A program made the translations under genes and the position numbers. Under the pieces are notes generated by a model that saw nothing but the letters and a program-made list of their open reading frames with translations, made no database searches and was not told where the DNA came from. Below, piece by piece: positions 39,575-47,909 of a stretch of DNA of 64,000 bases. Location of the stretch: positions 372,001-436,000 of the forward strand of contig NZ_FNDS01000003.1 of the NCBI RefSeq assembly GCF_900099785.1, given 5' to 3'. Position 1 is the first letter of the stretch; every line of letters begins with the position of its first letter. The DNA is from Pseudomonas panipatensis. GTDB lineage: Bacteria > Pseudomonadota > Gammaproteobacteria > Pseudomonadales > Pseudomonadaceae.

Positions 39575-40204
39575 TCAGCGGCTCACTGGTACGCCCAGTC
39601 GCCGCAGTTCCTCGCGCAAGCGCGGCGCATCGCTGAAGTGCAGCGCCTGCATGCCCTCGCGGCGCGCCGCCGCGACGTTGCGCGGGCTGTCGTCGATGAA
39701 CAGGGTGTGCGCCGGCTGTAGCGCATAGCGCACGATCAGCCGTTGGAAGATCGCCGGGTCGGGTTTCTTCAGGCCCTCGTCTCCAGACACCAGGATGCCC
39801 TCGAAGCGGTCGAGGAAGGCGAAGCGCTGGCGGGCGATGGGGAAGGTTTCGCCGGACCAGTTGGTCAGCGCCAGCAGACGCATGCCGTGGTCATGCAGTT
39901 CTTCGAGCAGGGCGACGCTGTCGTGCAGCGGGCCGGCGAGCATTTCCTCCCAGCGCTCGCGGTAGGCGTGGATCAGCGCGGCATCTTGCGGGTGGCGCGC
40001 CACGGCTTCGGCGATGCCCTCGGCCCAGGACCGCCCGGCGTCCTGGCACTCGTTCCATTCGCTGCTGCAGACCTCGGCGAGGAAGCGCTCCATCGCCGCG
40101 TCGTCGCCGCCGAACAAGGTGCGGTAGAGGTAGCGCGGGTTCCAGTCGATCAGGACGCCGCCAAGGTCGAAGACCAGCGCATCGACGCGGGGAGATGGGC
40201 TCAT
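39575..40204 (-). CDS. HAD-family hydrolase
   Basis: Cytoplasmic phosphatase-like hydrolase of 209 residues. HAD motif I is FDLGGVLIDW, motif II is ALTNWSGE, the conserved Lys is in GLKKPDP, and motif IV is FIDDSPRNV. It resembles the YihX/epoxide-hydrolase-N-terminal-like group of HAD proteins, which dephosphorylate sugar phosphates. It is convergent with the cyclase gene, only 7 bases apart, and divergent from the acetyltransferase gene. Confidence 0.88.
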   Translation of the reverse strand: MSPSPRVDALVFDLGGVLIDWNPRYLYRTLFGGDDAAMERFLAEVCSSEWNECQDAGRSWAEGIAEAVARHPQDAALIHAYRERWEEMLAGPLHDSVALLEELHDHGMRLLALTNWSGETFPIARQRFAFLDRFEGILVSGDEGLKKPDPAIFQRLIVRYALQPAHTLFIDDSPRNVAAARREGMQALHFSDAPRLREELRRLGVPVSR

Positions 40205-40294
40205 GGGCACTCCGGGCTTGGGTTCGCCGCGAACTATAGCAAGGCCGGCTTGGGCTATGGTCTTGAGGAGGGTGGCGATATTCCGAGGGTGCCG

Positions 40295-40771
40295 ATGATG
40301 GATGGCGACGCTCCGCGGGTCGAGGTGCGGCCCGCCCTGCTGGACTGCGAACCGTTGCTGACCGCGATGCTTCCCGACTACCTGCGCGAGCTGGGCGTCG
40401 GCGTCAGCGACTATCCCTACCTGGCGTTGTACTGGGTCGAGGCGGACCGTTATCCCTACCTGCTGCTGGCCGATGGCCGGGTCGCCGGCTTCGCCCTGGT
40501 GCGCAACCTGGACCTGCCGGAGCGTTTCGAGATGGCCGAGTTCTACGTCATCCCGGCGCTGCGGCGGCGGGGCGTCGGTCGCAGCGCGGTGCGCGCGCTG
40601 TTCGCCCGCCATCCGGGCGAGTGGGCCTTGAGCGTGCTCGCCAGCAACCCGCGCGCGCTGGCCTTCTGGCTGTCGCTGGTGCCGCGCGGGACGCTGCCGC
40701 GCCTGGTCGATGAGCCGGGGCAGTGGCCGCACCTGCGCCTGTCCTTCCGCGTCGCGCCGGCCGCCGGTTAG
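40295..40771 (+). CDS. GNAT-family acetyltransferase
   Basis: Predicted N-acetyltransferase of 158 residues. The acetyl-CoA-binding motif A is visible as EFYVIPALRRRGVGRSAVRALF, followed by LSVLASNPRALAFW of motif B. Two adjacent ATG codons at 40295 and 40298 follow GAGG; the first is used here. The substrate is unknown. Confidence 0.85.
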   Translation: MMDGDAPRVEVRPALLDCEPLLTAMLPDYLRELGVGVSDYPYLALYWVEADRYPYLLLADGRVAGFALVRNLDLPERFEMAEFYVIPALRRRGVGRSAVRALFARHPGEWALSVLASNPRALAFWLSLVPRGTLPRLVDEPGQWPHLRLSFRVAPAAG

Positions 40772-40847
40772 CCAGCGGGGCTTGCCAGGCGCCGGCGCGC
40801 CGGGCAGATTGGCGCCCCGCGCTTGCGCCAATCCCCGGAGTCCGAAC

Positions 40848-41135
40848 ATGCCGCACTACATCGCCACCGTCACCGTCAGCGCCGAACACTGGGGGCGCGA
40901 AGCCGAGGCCGTGGACAACACGGGCATCGCGGTCGAGCTCAAGACCCTCTCGCCGGGCCTGCTGCAATTGAGCTTCCAGGGCCAACTGGCCGGTCCCGAG
41001 GAGCCGACCCACGTCTGCGTCAGCCTGGACAACGGGCTGAACTACTACGGTCCCATCGTCGATGGCGAGGCCAACGAGGCGGGTGGCCGCTTGAGCTTCG
41101 AGAGCGACATGGTCGAGCCCGAACTGCTCGGCTGA
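40848..41135 (+). CDS. Small conserved hypothetical protein
   Basis: Protein of 95 residues, acidic, soluble and without recognisable motifs (MPHYIATVTVSAEHWGREAE...). A CCCCGGAG ribosome site lies eight bases before the ATG. The regular alternation of hydrophobic residues suggests a small beta-rich fold. It is on the same strand as the acetyltransferase gene, 76 bases away, and upstream of the sigma-factor operon. Confidence 0.65.
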   Translation: MPHYIATVTVSAEHWGREAEAVDNTGIAVELKTLSPGLLQLSFQGQLAGPEEPTHVCVSLDNGLNYYGPIVDGEANEAGGRLSFESDMVEPELLG

Positions 41136-41268
41136 GGCCGCCTTCGCCGCTCACCGTGCACGCCGGCGCGGGGTGATAGGCAGAAATAATCGCCCCAGCG
41201 GCGAATAAAAGTGCGCGCCAGGGTGTTTTCTCCAGGCATACCCAGCCAATCGGATAGGAGATCACACC

Positions 41269-41832
41269 ATGAGCCTCTGCCTTTCCCCGAACACCCGCCG
41301 CCTGCTGCAACTGGGCGTCGTCAGCCTGTCGCTGATCAGCGGCCTCGCCCTGGCCAGCGGCGGTGGCGACGGCTATCGCAAGAACGACAAGACGAAGCTG
41401 GCGCCGGACTGCGCGCAAGGCCAGGTCTGGAACAGCGCCGAGGCGTCCTGCGGCGATCTGCACAGCAGCGCGCTGTCGGACAGCGACCGCACGGCCTACG
41501 CCTACCGGCTGGCCCGCGCCGGGCGCTACCAGGAAGCCCTGGCGCTGCTCGACACCCTGCGCCAGCCGAATACCGCCGAAGCGCTCAATTATCGCGGCTA
41601 CGCCACGCGCAAACTCGGGCGTACCGACGAGGGCATCACCTATTATCTGAAGTCGGTGCAGCTCGATCCGCACTACGCCAAGGTTCGCGAGTACCTCGGC
41701 GAGGCTTATGTGATCAAGGGCCGGATGGACCTGGCGCATGAGCAACTGCAGAGCATTCAGGGGCTGTGCGGGACGGCGTGCGAGGAGTATCGGGACCTGG
41801 CGGAGGCCATCGCCCATCCGCAGTCGCTATGA
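41269..41832 (+). CDS. Secreted TPR-repeat protein
   Basis: Exported protein of 187 residues. A signal peptide ends near LALASGG; three tetratricopeptide repeats cover about residues 72-175 (AYRLARAGRYQEALALLD; NYRGYATRKLGRTDEGITYYLKSVQLDP; YLGEAYVIKGRMDLAHEQL). Two Cys pairs (C48/C61 and C163/C167 approximately) could form disulfides in the periplasm. GGAG precedes the ATG at 41269. The stop overlaps the start of the sigma-factor gene, so it belongs to that operon and may be its envelope sensor or target. Confidence 0.83.
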   Translation: MSLCLSPNTRRLLQLGVVSLSLISGLALASGGGDGYRKNDKTKLAPDCAQGQVWNSAEASCGDLHSSALSDSDRTAYAYRLARAGRYQEALALLDTLRQPNTAEALNYRGYATRKLGRTDEGITYYLKSVQLDPHYAKVREYLGEAYVIKGRMDLAHEQLQSIQGLCGTACEEYRDLAEAIAHPQSL

Positions 41833-42479
41833 ACGATTGCAGCGAACCCCTCGGGCCCTGGCCGCGCGAGTTGCCCCGTGCGCCGGCCAGTGCGCCTGAG
41901 CCTTGCCTAGCCGGTCGGTCGCCGTTGCGGCGGCCGCACAGCCCAGTGGAGGTGTCCATCGCAGCGCAAGCGGAAATCCGTGGCGAACTCGGCCAGTACC
42001 TGGGGCGCTTGTGGCGCTATGCCCTGGTCTTGTCGCGGCAGTCCCACGTCGCCGACGACCTGGTGCAGGCGACCTGCCTGCGCGCGCTCGAGCGCGCGGC
42101 ACAGTTTTCCCAGGGCAGCCGCCTGGACCGTTGGTTGTTCGCCATCCTGCGGTCGATCTGGCTCAACGAAATCCGCGCCCAGCGCGTGCGCGCGGGACAG
42201 GGCTTCGTCGACGCCGAGAGCGAGCTGGTCTTCGACGGCGAACACCTGGCGCAGACCCAGGTGCTCGCCAGCCAGGTGATCCGCCGCGTCGGCGCGCTGC
42301 CGGAAGCGCAGCGCGAGACCCTGTTCCTCGCCTATGTCGAGGGCCTCAGCTACCGCGAGGTGGCGGAAATCCTCGGCGTGCCCATGGGCACCGTGATGAG
42401 CCGGCTGGCCGCGGCCCGCCTGAAGCTGGCGCAAGCCGACGGCACGCCCGGCGTGCCTGCCGGAGGAGAGCGGCGATGA
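41829..42479 (+). CDS. ECF-type RNA polymerase sigma factor
   Basis: Sigma-70 family ECF factor of 216 residues with an unusually long N-terminal extension of about 45 Pro-rich residues. Region 2 spans ELGQYLGRLWRYALVLSRQSHVADDLVQATCLRALERA and region 4 the LPEAQRETLFLAYVEGLSYREVAEILGVPMGTVMSRL helix-turn-helix. The ATG at 41829 overlaps the TPR gene stop (ATGA). A GTG at 41952 would remove the extension and is a fair alternative. The anti-sigma gene overlaps its stop. Confidence 0.88.
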   Translation: MNDCSEPLGPWPRELPRAPASAPEPCLAGRSPLRRPHSPVEVSIAAQAEIRGELGQYLGRLWRYALVLSRQSHVADDLVQATCLRALERAAQFSQGSRLDRWLFAILRSIWLNEIRAQRVRAGQGFVDAESELVFDGEHLAQTQVLASQVIRRVGALPEAQRETLFLAYVEGLSYREVAEILGVPMGTVMSRLAAARLKLAQADGTPGVPAGGERR

Positions 42480-43261
42480 GCGAATACGACAGCAAGTCCC
42501 AGGTATCCGATGAGCTTCTGGTCGCCTTCATCGACGGCGAGCTGAGCGACCAGCAGGCGTGCCTGATCGAAGCGCGAATCGCCGCCGATGCCGAGCTGGC
42601 GCGCCGATTCGAAGGTCTTTCGGCCAGCAGCCTGGATTTTCGCGGCGCCTTCGACGAACTCCTCGCCCAGGCGCCGCTCGATCGGCTGAACGCCGGCCTG
42701 CAAGAGCTGCCGGGCGAACCCGAGCAACGCGCCTTCGGCCGCCGCGGCTTCCTCGCCGCCGCGGCCGCCTGCGTGGCCCTGGGCATGGCCACCGATCGCC
42801 TGCTGCTCGGCCACCTGGGGGCGACACGCGAGGACGCCGGCAATTGGCGCCAGCGGGTGGCCGACTACATGGCCTTGTACACGCCGCAGACGCTCGACAA
42901 CCTGCCCCTCGACGAACTCGCCCAGCGCGCCCAGTTGCAGGCCCTCGGCGAGCGCCTGGAGCTGGCCTTGCAGCCGGCCAGCGTGGCCCTGCCGGGAGCA
43001 CAGCTCAAGCGCGCGCAACTGCTGGAGTACGACGGTGTGCCGATCGGCCAGATTACCTACCTGGATGCGCGCTACGGTCCCCTGGCGTTCTGCATCACCC
43101 GCGGCAATGGCAGCGGCGCGGCGCTGGCGCAGGAGCAGCGCCAGGCGCTGAACCTGGTCTACTGGTCCGACGCGCGCCATGCCTACCTGCTGATCGGGCG
43201 TAACCCGCCGGCGGCGCTATGGGCGCTGGCCGACGATCTGCGGCGGCGGCTCGCCGCCTAG
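42476..43261 (+). CDS. Anti-sigma factor (single-pass membrane)
   Basis: Protein of 261 residues. The N-terminal part (DELLVAFIDGELSDQQACLIEARIAADAELARRFE) is a typical anti-sigma domain; a membrane segment follows at about residues 92-108 after RRGFLAA, and the rest is periplasmic. It should hold the ECF sigma factor inactive until an envelope signal arrives. The ATG at 42476 follows GGAGGAGAG and overlaps the sigma-factor stop, giving the usual stoichiometric coupling. Confidence 0.85.
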   Translation: MSEYDSKSQVSDELLVAFIDGELSDQQACLIEARIAADAELARRFEGLSASSLDFRGAFDELLAQAPLDRLNAGLQELPGEPEQRAFGRRGFLAAAAACVALGMATDRLLLGHLGATREDAGNWRQRVADYMALYTPQTLDNLPLDELAQRAQLQALGERLELALQPASVALPGAQLKRAQLLEYDGVPIGQITYLDARYGPLAFCITRGNGSGAALAQEQRQALNLVYWSDARHAYLLIGRNPPAALWALADDLRRRLAA

Positions 43262-43286
43262 CGCTATGGCAAGGGGAGCAGAGAGC

Positions 43287-43913
43287 ATGAACAGTTTCAG
43301 CGGTCGTTTCGCGCTACTGATCCTCGTCCTGCTGCTGGGCGCGCCGGCGTCGGCGGAGGACTGGCGCCTGGCGACGGAGCAGGACGGCATCCAGGTCTAC
43401 CTGAGCAGCGTGCCGGGCTCGAAATACCAGAGCTATCGCGGGCTGGTGGATATCAATGCCGATGTGCGGACCCTGGTCGCTCTGCAAGAGAACCTGCGGG
43501 TGGCCTGCAAATGGATCTACGCCTGCGCCGAGATGCGCCTGCTGAAGTACGCCGGCGACGACGTCTGGCTGTACATGCAGACGCAATTGTCCTGGCCGCT
43601 GAGACCGCGTGACCTGGTCCTGCACGTGACCACCGAGCGCAGCGCCGACGGCGCCGTGGTGCGCCATCTGGAGGCGGCGCCGGATTACCTGCCGGCGGTC
43701 CAGGGGATGATCCGCGTGCCGCGCCTGAGCGGCCTCTGGCGCATGGTGCCGCTGGCCGACGGGCGTACCCGGGTGACCTATCAGATACGCGGCGACCCGG
43801 GCGGCAGCGTGCCCTCCTGGCTGGCCAATCGTTTCGTCATCGACGCGCCCCTGGAGACCCTGCGCACCTTGCGCGCGGTGGCCGAGCGGCAGCCGCGCCC
43901 GGCGCCTCAGTGA
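43287..43913 (+). CDS. START-domain lipid-binding-like protein
   Basis: Exported protein of 208 residues: a signal peptide (cleavage after ASA, residues 1-24) followed by a START/SRPBCC-type domain covering nearly the whole chain (EDWRLATEQDGIQVYLSSVPGSKYQSYRG, later WPLRPRDLVLHVTTERS and TYQIRGDPGGSVPSWLANRF). Such proteins bind lipids or other hydrophobic ligands. It is the last gene of the sigma-factor operon, 25 bases after the anti-sigma gene. Its last seven bases overlap the end of the convergent cyclase gene. Confidence 0.85.
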   Translation: MNSFSGRFALLILVLLLGAPASAEDWRLATEQDGIQVYLSSVPGSKYQSYRGLVDINADVRTLVALQENLRVACKWIYACAEMRLLKYAGDDVWLYMQTQLSWPLRPRDLVLHVTTERSADGAVVRHLEAAPDYLPAVQGMIRVPRLSGLWRMVPLADGRTRVTYQIRGDPGGSVPSWLANRFVIDAPLETLRTLRAVAERQPRPAPQ

Positions 43914-45391
43914 GCGCCAGCGAGCTGGCTGGCGGGGCACGCGACCACCTGGTTGCGGCCGCCTTCCTTGGCCCGGTAGAGGGCCGTGTCGGCGGCTTCG
44001 AGCAGCGCCTCCAGGCTCTCGGCGGCGACGCAGTCGGTGCTGGCGACGCCGATGCTCAGGGTCAGCACGCCGAAGGGGCCTTGGGCATGCGGGACGGCCT
44101 TGGCCTGCAGGGCGACACGAATGTGTTCGGCGAGGTTCCGGGCATGCTCGCGGTCGCTGTCCGCCAGTAGCATCACGAACTCTTCGCCGCCGTAGCGCGC
44201 GGCGCAATCGCCAGGCCGGCGGGCGAACTCGCCGAGGGTGTGCGCGACGATCTTCAGCGCCTCGTCACCGGCCGGGTGGCCGTAGTGGTCGTTGTAGGCC
44301 TTGAATTTGTCGATATCCAGCATCAGCAGCGCCAGCGGGTGGCCGGCACGTTCGGCGCGCGCCCACTCGCGGGCGGCGCGGCGGTCGAAGCTGCGGCGGT
44401 TGTTCAGGCCGGTGAGGGGATCGGTGCCGGCTTCCTCGCGCAACTCGCTCTCCACTTCACCGCTGCGGCGGAACTGGCGTGCGAGGAGGTAGGCCAGGCC
44501 GAGGATCGACAGATCCAGTGCGGTTGCGAGCAGGCCGATGGTCCAGGCGCGGAGTTGCCACTGGGCATAGATGTCGCGGCTCGGCAGGGTGACGCTGAAG
44601 ATCAGCGGATAGCTGCCGATGCGGCGGAAGCTGTGCCAGCGCTCGACGCCGTCCGCGGCGCGCTCGAAGAAGTCGCCGCGGCGCGCCTGGAGGAACCGCG
44701 CCACCTCGCTCACGCTGTCGTCCTGCGGCGCCGCCGTGCTGCCGTCGTCCGGCCAGCGCATGAGCAGGGTGCCGTCGAGCATGTGCAGGCTGACCGTGCC
44801 GCCGGCGCCGATGTTCAGGCCGCTGAACAGGTCGCGCAGGGCACGCAGGCGCAGGATCACCGCGACCACCCCGGAGAACTCGCCATCGGTGGTGTGCAGG
44901 CGCCGGCTCATGGCGATGTCGGCACCGGCGTCGCTGCCCGCGAGCAGGAACGGGTGGCTCAGGTAGGGCGTTTCGCTATTGCTGTCGCGCTGGACGATGA
45001 AGAAATCGCGCAAGCCCACGTCCAGGCGCGTGGGCAGGCTGCCGTCGAGGTCGTAGATGACCTCGCCGCTGGCATTGGTCAGCAGCAGCGTGCCCATGCC
45101 CTTGGCGGGCGCCGCCTGGCCCAGCAGCAGGGTCTTGCGGATGTGCAGCGGCAGGCCCCTTACGCTCGGCTCGTTGTAGACGCGGGCGACCACGTCGAGG
45201 GTCTGCGCATAGATGTCCAGGTTGTGCCGCAGGTCGTGTTCCACCAGGCGGGCGATGTTGTGCCCGCCGGCGTGGGCTGCGGCCAGGGCATCGTGGCGCA
45301 TCTGCAGCACGACCCAGCCGCTCAGCGCGGCGATCGCCAGGGTCAGTAACAGGCTGGTGAGGACAATGAGCGTCGGACGGCGGCTGAGCAT
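43907..45391 (-). CDS. Membrane-bound diguanylate cyclase with Cache-type sensor
   Basis: Protein of 494 residues. TM1 is at about residues 9-29, a periplasmic double-Cache-like domain follows to about residue 285, TM2 is at about 288-305, and the GGDEF domain is C-terminal. The active site reads YGGEEF, with the RPGD inhibitory site five residues earlier and the FKAYNDHYGHPAGD substrate loop intact, so it is a competent feedback-inhibited cyclase. It shares this layout with the cyclase at 52835-54373. Confidence 0.9.
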   Translation of the reverse strand: MLSRRPTLIVLTSLLLTLAIAALSGWVVLQMRHDALAAAHAGGHNIARLVEHDLRHNLDIYAQTLDVVARVYNEPSVRGLPLHIRKTLLLGQAAPAKGMGTLLLTNASGEVIYDLDGSLPTRLDVGLRDFFIVQRDSNSETPYLSHPFLLAGSDAGADIAMSRRLHTTDGEFSGVVAVILRLRALRDLFSGLNIGAGGTVSLHMLDGTLLMRWPDDGSTAAPQDDSVSEVARFLQARRGDFFERAADGVERWHSFRRIGSYPLIFSVTLPSRDIYAQWQLRAWTIGLLATALDLSILGLAYLLARQFRRSGEVESELREEAGTDPLTGLNNRRSFDRRAAREWARAERAGHPLALLMLDIDKFKAYNDHYGHPAGDEALKIVAHTLGEFARRPGDCAARYGGEEFVMLLADSDREHARNLAEHIRVALQAKAVPHAQGPFGVLTLSIGVASTDCVAAESLEALLEAADTALYRAKEGGRNQVVACPASQLAGAH

Positions 45392-45530
45392 GGCATGGAC
45401 ATCCAGTCGAGGGCGGGCGAAGCCAGGCGCCGGAGCGCAGGCCGCCGGCGCCTTTTTCCAAGGCTAACAAGGCGTATAGCAGGTTGTGGCGAACTTGCCT
45501 GTGCGTGGCCCTGCCGCGCCGTCCCGGCGG

Positions 45531-47909
45531 CTAGAGGTCGTCGAGGCCGAGTTGGCCTTGCGCCAGCGGTTCCCAGGGGGCGGCCGGCCGCGGACTGGCC
45601 GGGCGGACGGGCGCGCTGGCTGGCGGCGTCGCCGGCGACAGCGCCAGGCGGCAGCTATCGACCTTCCACCAGCGCGGCAGCAACTGGCGGATCGCCGCCT
45701 GGCCGAAGCGGTCGTCCATCAGCCAGACCACACCCTGGTCCTGCTGGGTGCGGATCACCCGGCCGGCGGCCTGCACCACCTTCTGCAGGCCGGGGTAGAG
45801 GTAGGTGTAGTCGTAGCCGTCACCGAACTGGGCGTGCATGCGCTGGCGGATTTCCTCGTTCACCGGGTTCACCTGGGGCAGCCCGAGGGTGGCGACGAAG
45901 GCGCCGATCAGGCGGTCGCCGGGCAGGTCGATGCCCTCGCCGAAGGCGCCGCCGAGCACGGCGAAGCCGATGCCGCGGCCGCCGTTGCGGAACCGTTCGA
46001 GGAAGCCCTCGCGGGCGCTTTCGTCCATGTTCCGCGCCTGGACCCAGACCGGAACGTCCGGCTCGTCGCGGACGAAGCGCTCGCGCACCTGTTCCAGGTA
46101 GGCGTAGCTGCTGAAGAAGGCCAGGTAGTTGCCCGGTTGCTCGCGGTACTGCCGGGCCATCAGCTCGCAGATCGGCTGCACCGACTGGGCGCGGTGCTGG
46201 TAGCGGGTCGACAGGTTGCGCACCGCTTGCACGCTGAGCTGTTCGGCGCGGAACGGTGATTCGACGTCGAGCCAGGCGGTGTCCGCCGGCAGGCCGAGCA
46301 GGTCGCGGTAGTAGTGCGCCGGGGTCAGGGTGGCGGAGAACAGCGTGCAACTGTGCGCTTCCTCGAAGCGCGGAGCGAGGAAGGGCGCCGGGATGACGTT
46401 GCGCAGGCACAGGGTCGAAAGGCTGCGGGCGCGGCCATCGCCATGCCGGGTGATGTCGAACAGCGAGTGTTCGCCGAAGGCTTCGGCGAGCCGGCAGAAG
46501 GCCATGGCGTCGAGGTAGAAGCTCAGCAATTCCAGGCTGTTGCCGTCGGGCTGCTCGCTGAGGTGGTCGGTGATCGCGGTCACCGCCTTCTGCAGGGCGA
46601 GGATGAACAGCTCCGGCGCCAGCGGGTAGACCTGGTAGTCGAGCTGCTGGTCCTTGTGCAACTGGTTCCAGTGCCGGCCGACCCGCTCCAGCGCGCCCTT
46701 AAGTGTCCTCGGGGCGATCTTGCGCAGGGCCTGGAACTCGCCCTGGTCGAGTTCCGCGGTGTACATCTTGCGCCCGCGTTCCACCAGGTTGTGCGCCTCG
46801 TCCACCAGCAGCGCGACCTTCCACTCGTTGAGCACGGTGAGGGCGTAGAGCAGGGCGCTCATGTCGAAGTAGTAGTTGTAGTCGCACACCACCAGGTCGG
46901 CCCAGCGGCTCAGTTCCTGGCTCAGGTAATAGGGGCAGATGGCGTGCTCGCGGGCCACCTGGCGAACCCGCGCCTGGTCCAGCCAGCAGCCGTCGAGGGC
47001 GGCCTGGCGGGCCGCCGGCAGGCGGTCGTAGAAACCCTTGGCCAGCGGGCAGGAGTCGCCGTGGCAGGCTTTGTCCGGGTGTTCGCAGGCCTTGTCGCGG
47101 GCGACGTGTTCGAGCACCCGCAGCGGCAGCGCCGGGTCGTCCTGGCGCAGGCTCGCCAGGGCTTCCAGGGCCAGGCGCCGGCCGGGCGTCTTGGCGCTGA
47201 GGAAGAACAGCCGGTCGAGGCCCTGGCCGGGCATGGCCTTGAGCTGCGGGAACAGGGTGCCGAGGGTCTTGCCGATGCCGGTGGTGGCCTGGGCCATCAG
47301 GTGGCGGCCGTCGCGGGCGGCGCGGTACACGGATTCGGCGAGCTGGCGCTGGCCATGACGGAACTGCGGCCAGGGGAAGCTCAGGTTCTCCAGGGCGCGG
47401 TCGCGGGCTTCGCGGTGGGCCAGTTCGCGTTCGGCCCAGACGATGAAACGCTGGCACTGCAGCTCGAAGAAATGGTGCAGCTGGTCGGCGCTGAAGCGCT
47501 CCTGGAACACGCTCTCCTTCTGCGTCATGACGTTGAAATAGACCACGGCCAGGTCGATCTCTTCGAGGTCCTGCAGGGCGCAGAGCAGCCAGCCGTAGAC
47601 CTTGACCTGGGCCCAGTGCAACTGGCGATGGTTGTCGGGGATGCGCGAAACGTCGCCGCGATGGGTCTTGATCTCTTCCAGGCAGTTGCGCGCCGGGTCG
47701 TAGCCGTCGGCGCGGCCGCGCACCAGCAGGTTGCGGTAGGCGCCGGCCAGGGGCAGTTCGGCGAGGTAGCCGGGGCCGCGGCGGCCGACCACGGTGGCGT
47801 GCCCGGCCATGCCTTCCTGGGCGGTGGGCGAGGGGGTGAAGCGCAGGTCGAGGTCGCCGACCTTGGCGGTGAATTCGCAGAGCGCGCGGACCGCGACCTG
47901 GTAGTTCAT
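45531..47909 (-). CDS. Rad3/DinG-like superfamily 2 DNA helicase
   Basis: ATP-dependent helicase of 792 residues. Motif I is ATTGIGKT, motif II is DEAH in VDEAHN, and the Fe-S cluster cysteines typical of XPD/DinG lie between motifs I and II (ACEHPDKAC, DSCPL, AICPYY). Motif VI is visible as QAAGRVIRTQQD. The N-terminal 190 residues resemble a PD-(D/E)XK / Dna2-like nuclease region (LEEIKTHRGD), suggesting a nuclease-helicase fusion. The ATG at 47909 overlaps the FAN1-like gene stop (ATGA). Co-expression with a structure-specific nuclease under SOS control points to repair of interstrand crosslinks or stalled forks. Confidence 0.88.
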   Translation of the reverse strand: MNYQVAVRALCEFTAKVGDLDLRFTPSPTAQEGMAGHATVVGRRGPGYLAELPLAGAYRNLLVRGRADGYDPARNCLEEIKTHRGDVSRIPDNHRQLHWAQVKVYGWLLCALQDLEEIDLAVVYFNVMTQKESVFQERFSADQLHHFFELQCQRFIVWAERELAHREARDRALENLSFPWPQFRHGQRQLAESVYRAARDGRHLMAQATTGIGKTLGTLFPQLKAMPGQGLDRLFFLSAKTPGRRLALEALASLRQDDPALPLRVLEHVARDKACEHPDKACHGDSCPLAKGFYDRLPAARQAALDGCWLDQARVRQVAREHAICPYYLSQELSRWADLVVCDYNYYFDMSALLYALTVLNEWKVALLVDEAHNLVERGRKMYTAELDQGEFQALRKIAPRTLKGALERVGRHWNQLHKDQQLDYQVYPLAPELFILALQKAVTAITDHLSEQPDGNSLELLSFYLDAMAFCRLAEAFGEHSLFDITRHGDGRARSLSTLCLRNVIPAPFLAPRFEEAHSCTLFSATLTPAHYYRDLLGLPADTAWLDVESPFRAEQLSVQAVRNLSTRYQHRAQSVQPICELMARQYREQPGNYLAFFSSYAYLEQVRERFVRDEPDVPVWVQARNMDESAREGFLERFRNGGRGIGFAVLGGAFGEGIDLPGDRLIGAFVATLGLPQVNPVNEEIRQRMHAQFGDGYDYTYLYPGLQKVVQAAGRVIRTQQDQGVVWLMDDRFGQAAIRQLLPRWWKVDSCRLALSPATPPASAPVRPASPRPAAPWEPLAQGQLGLDDL

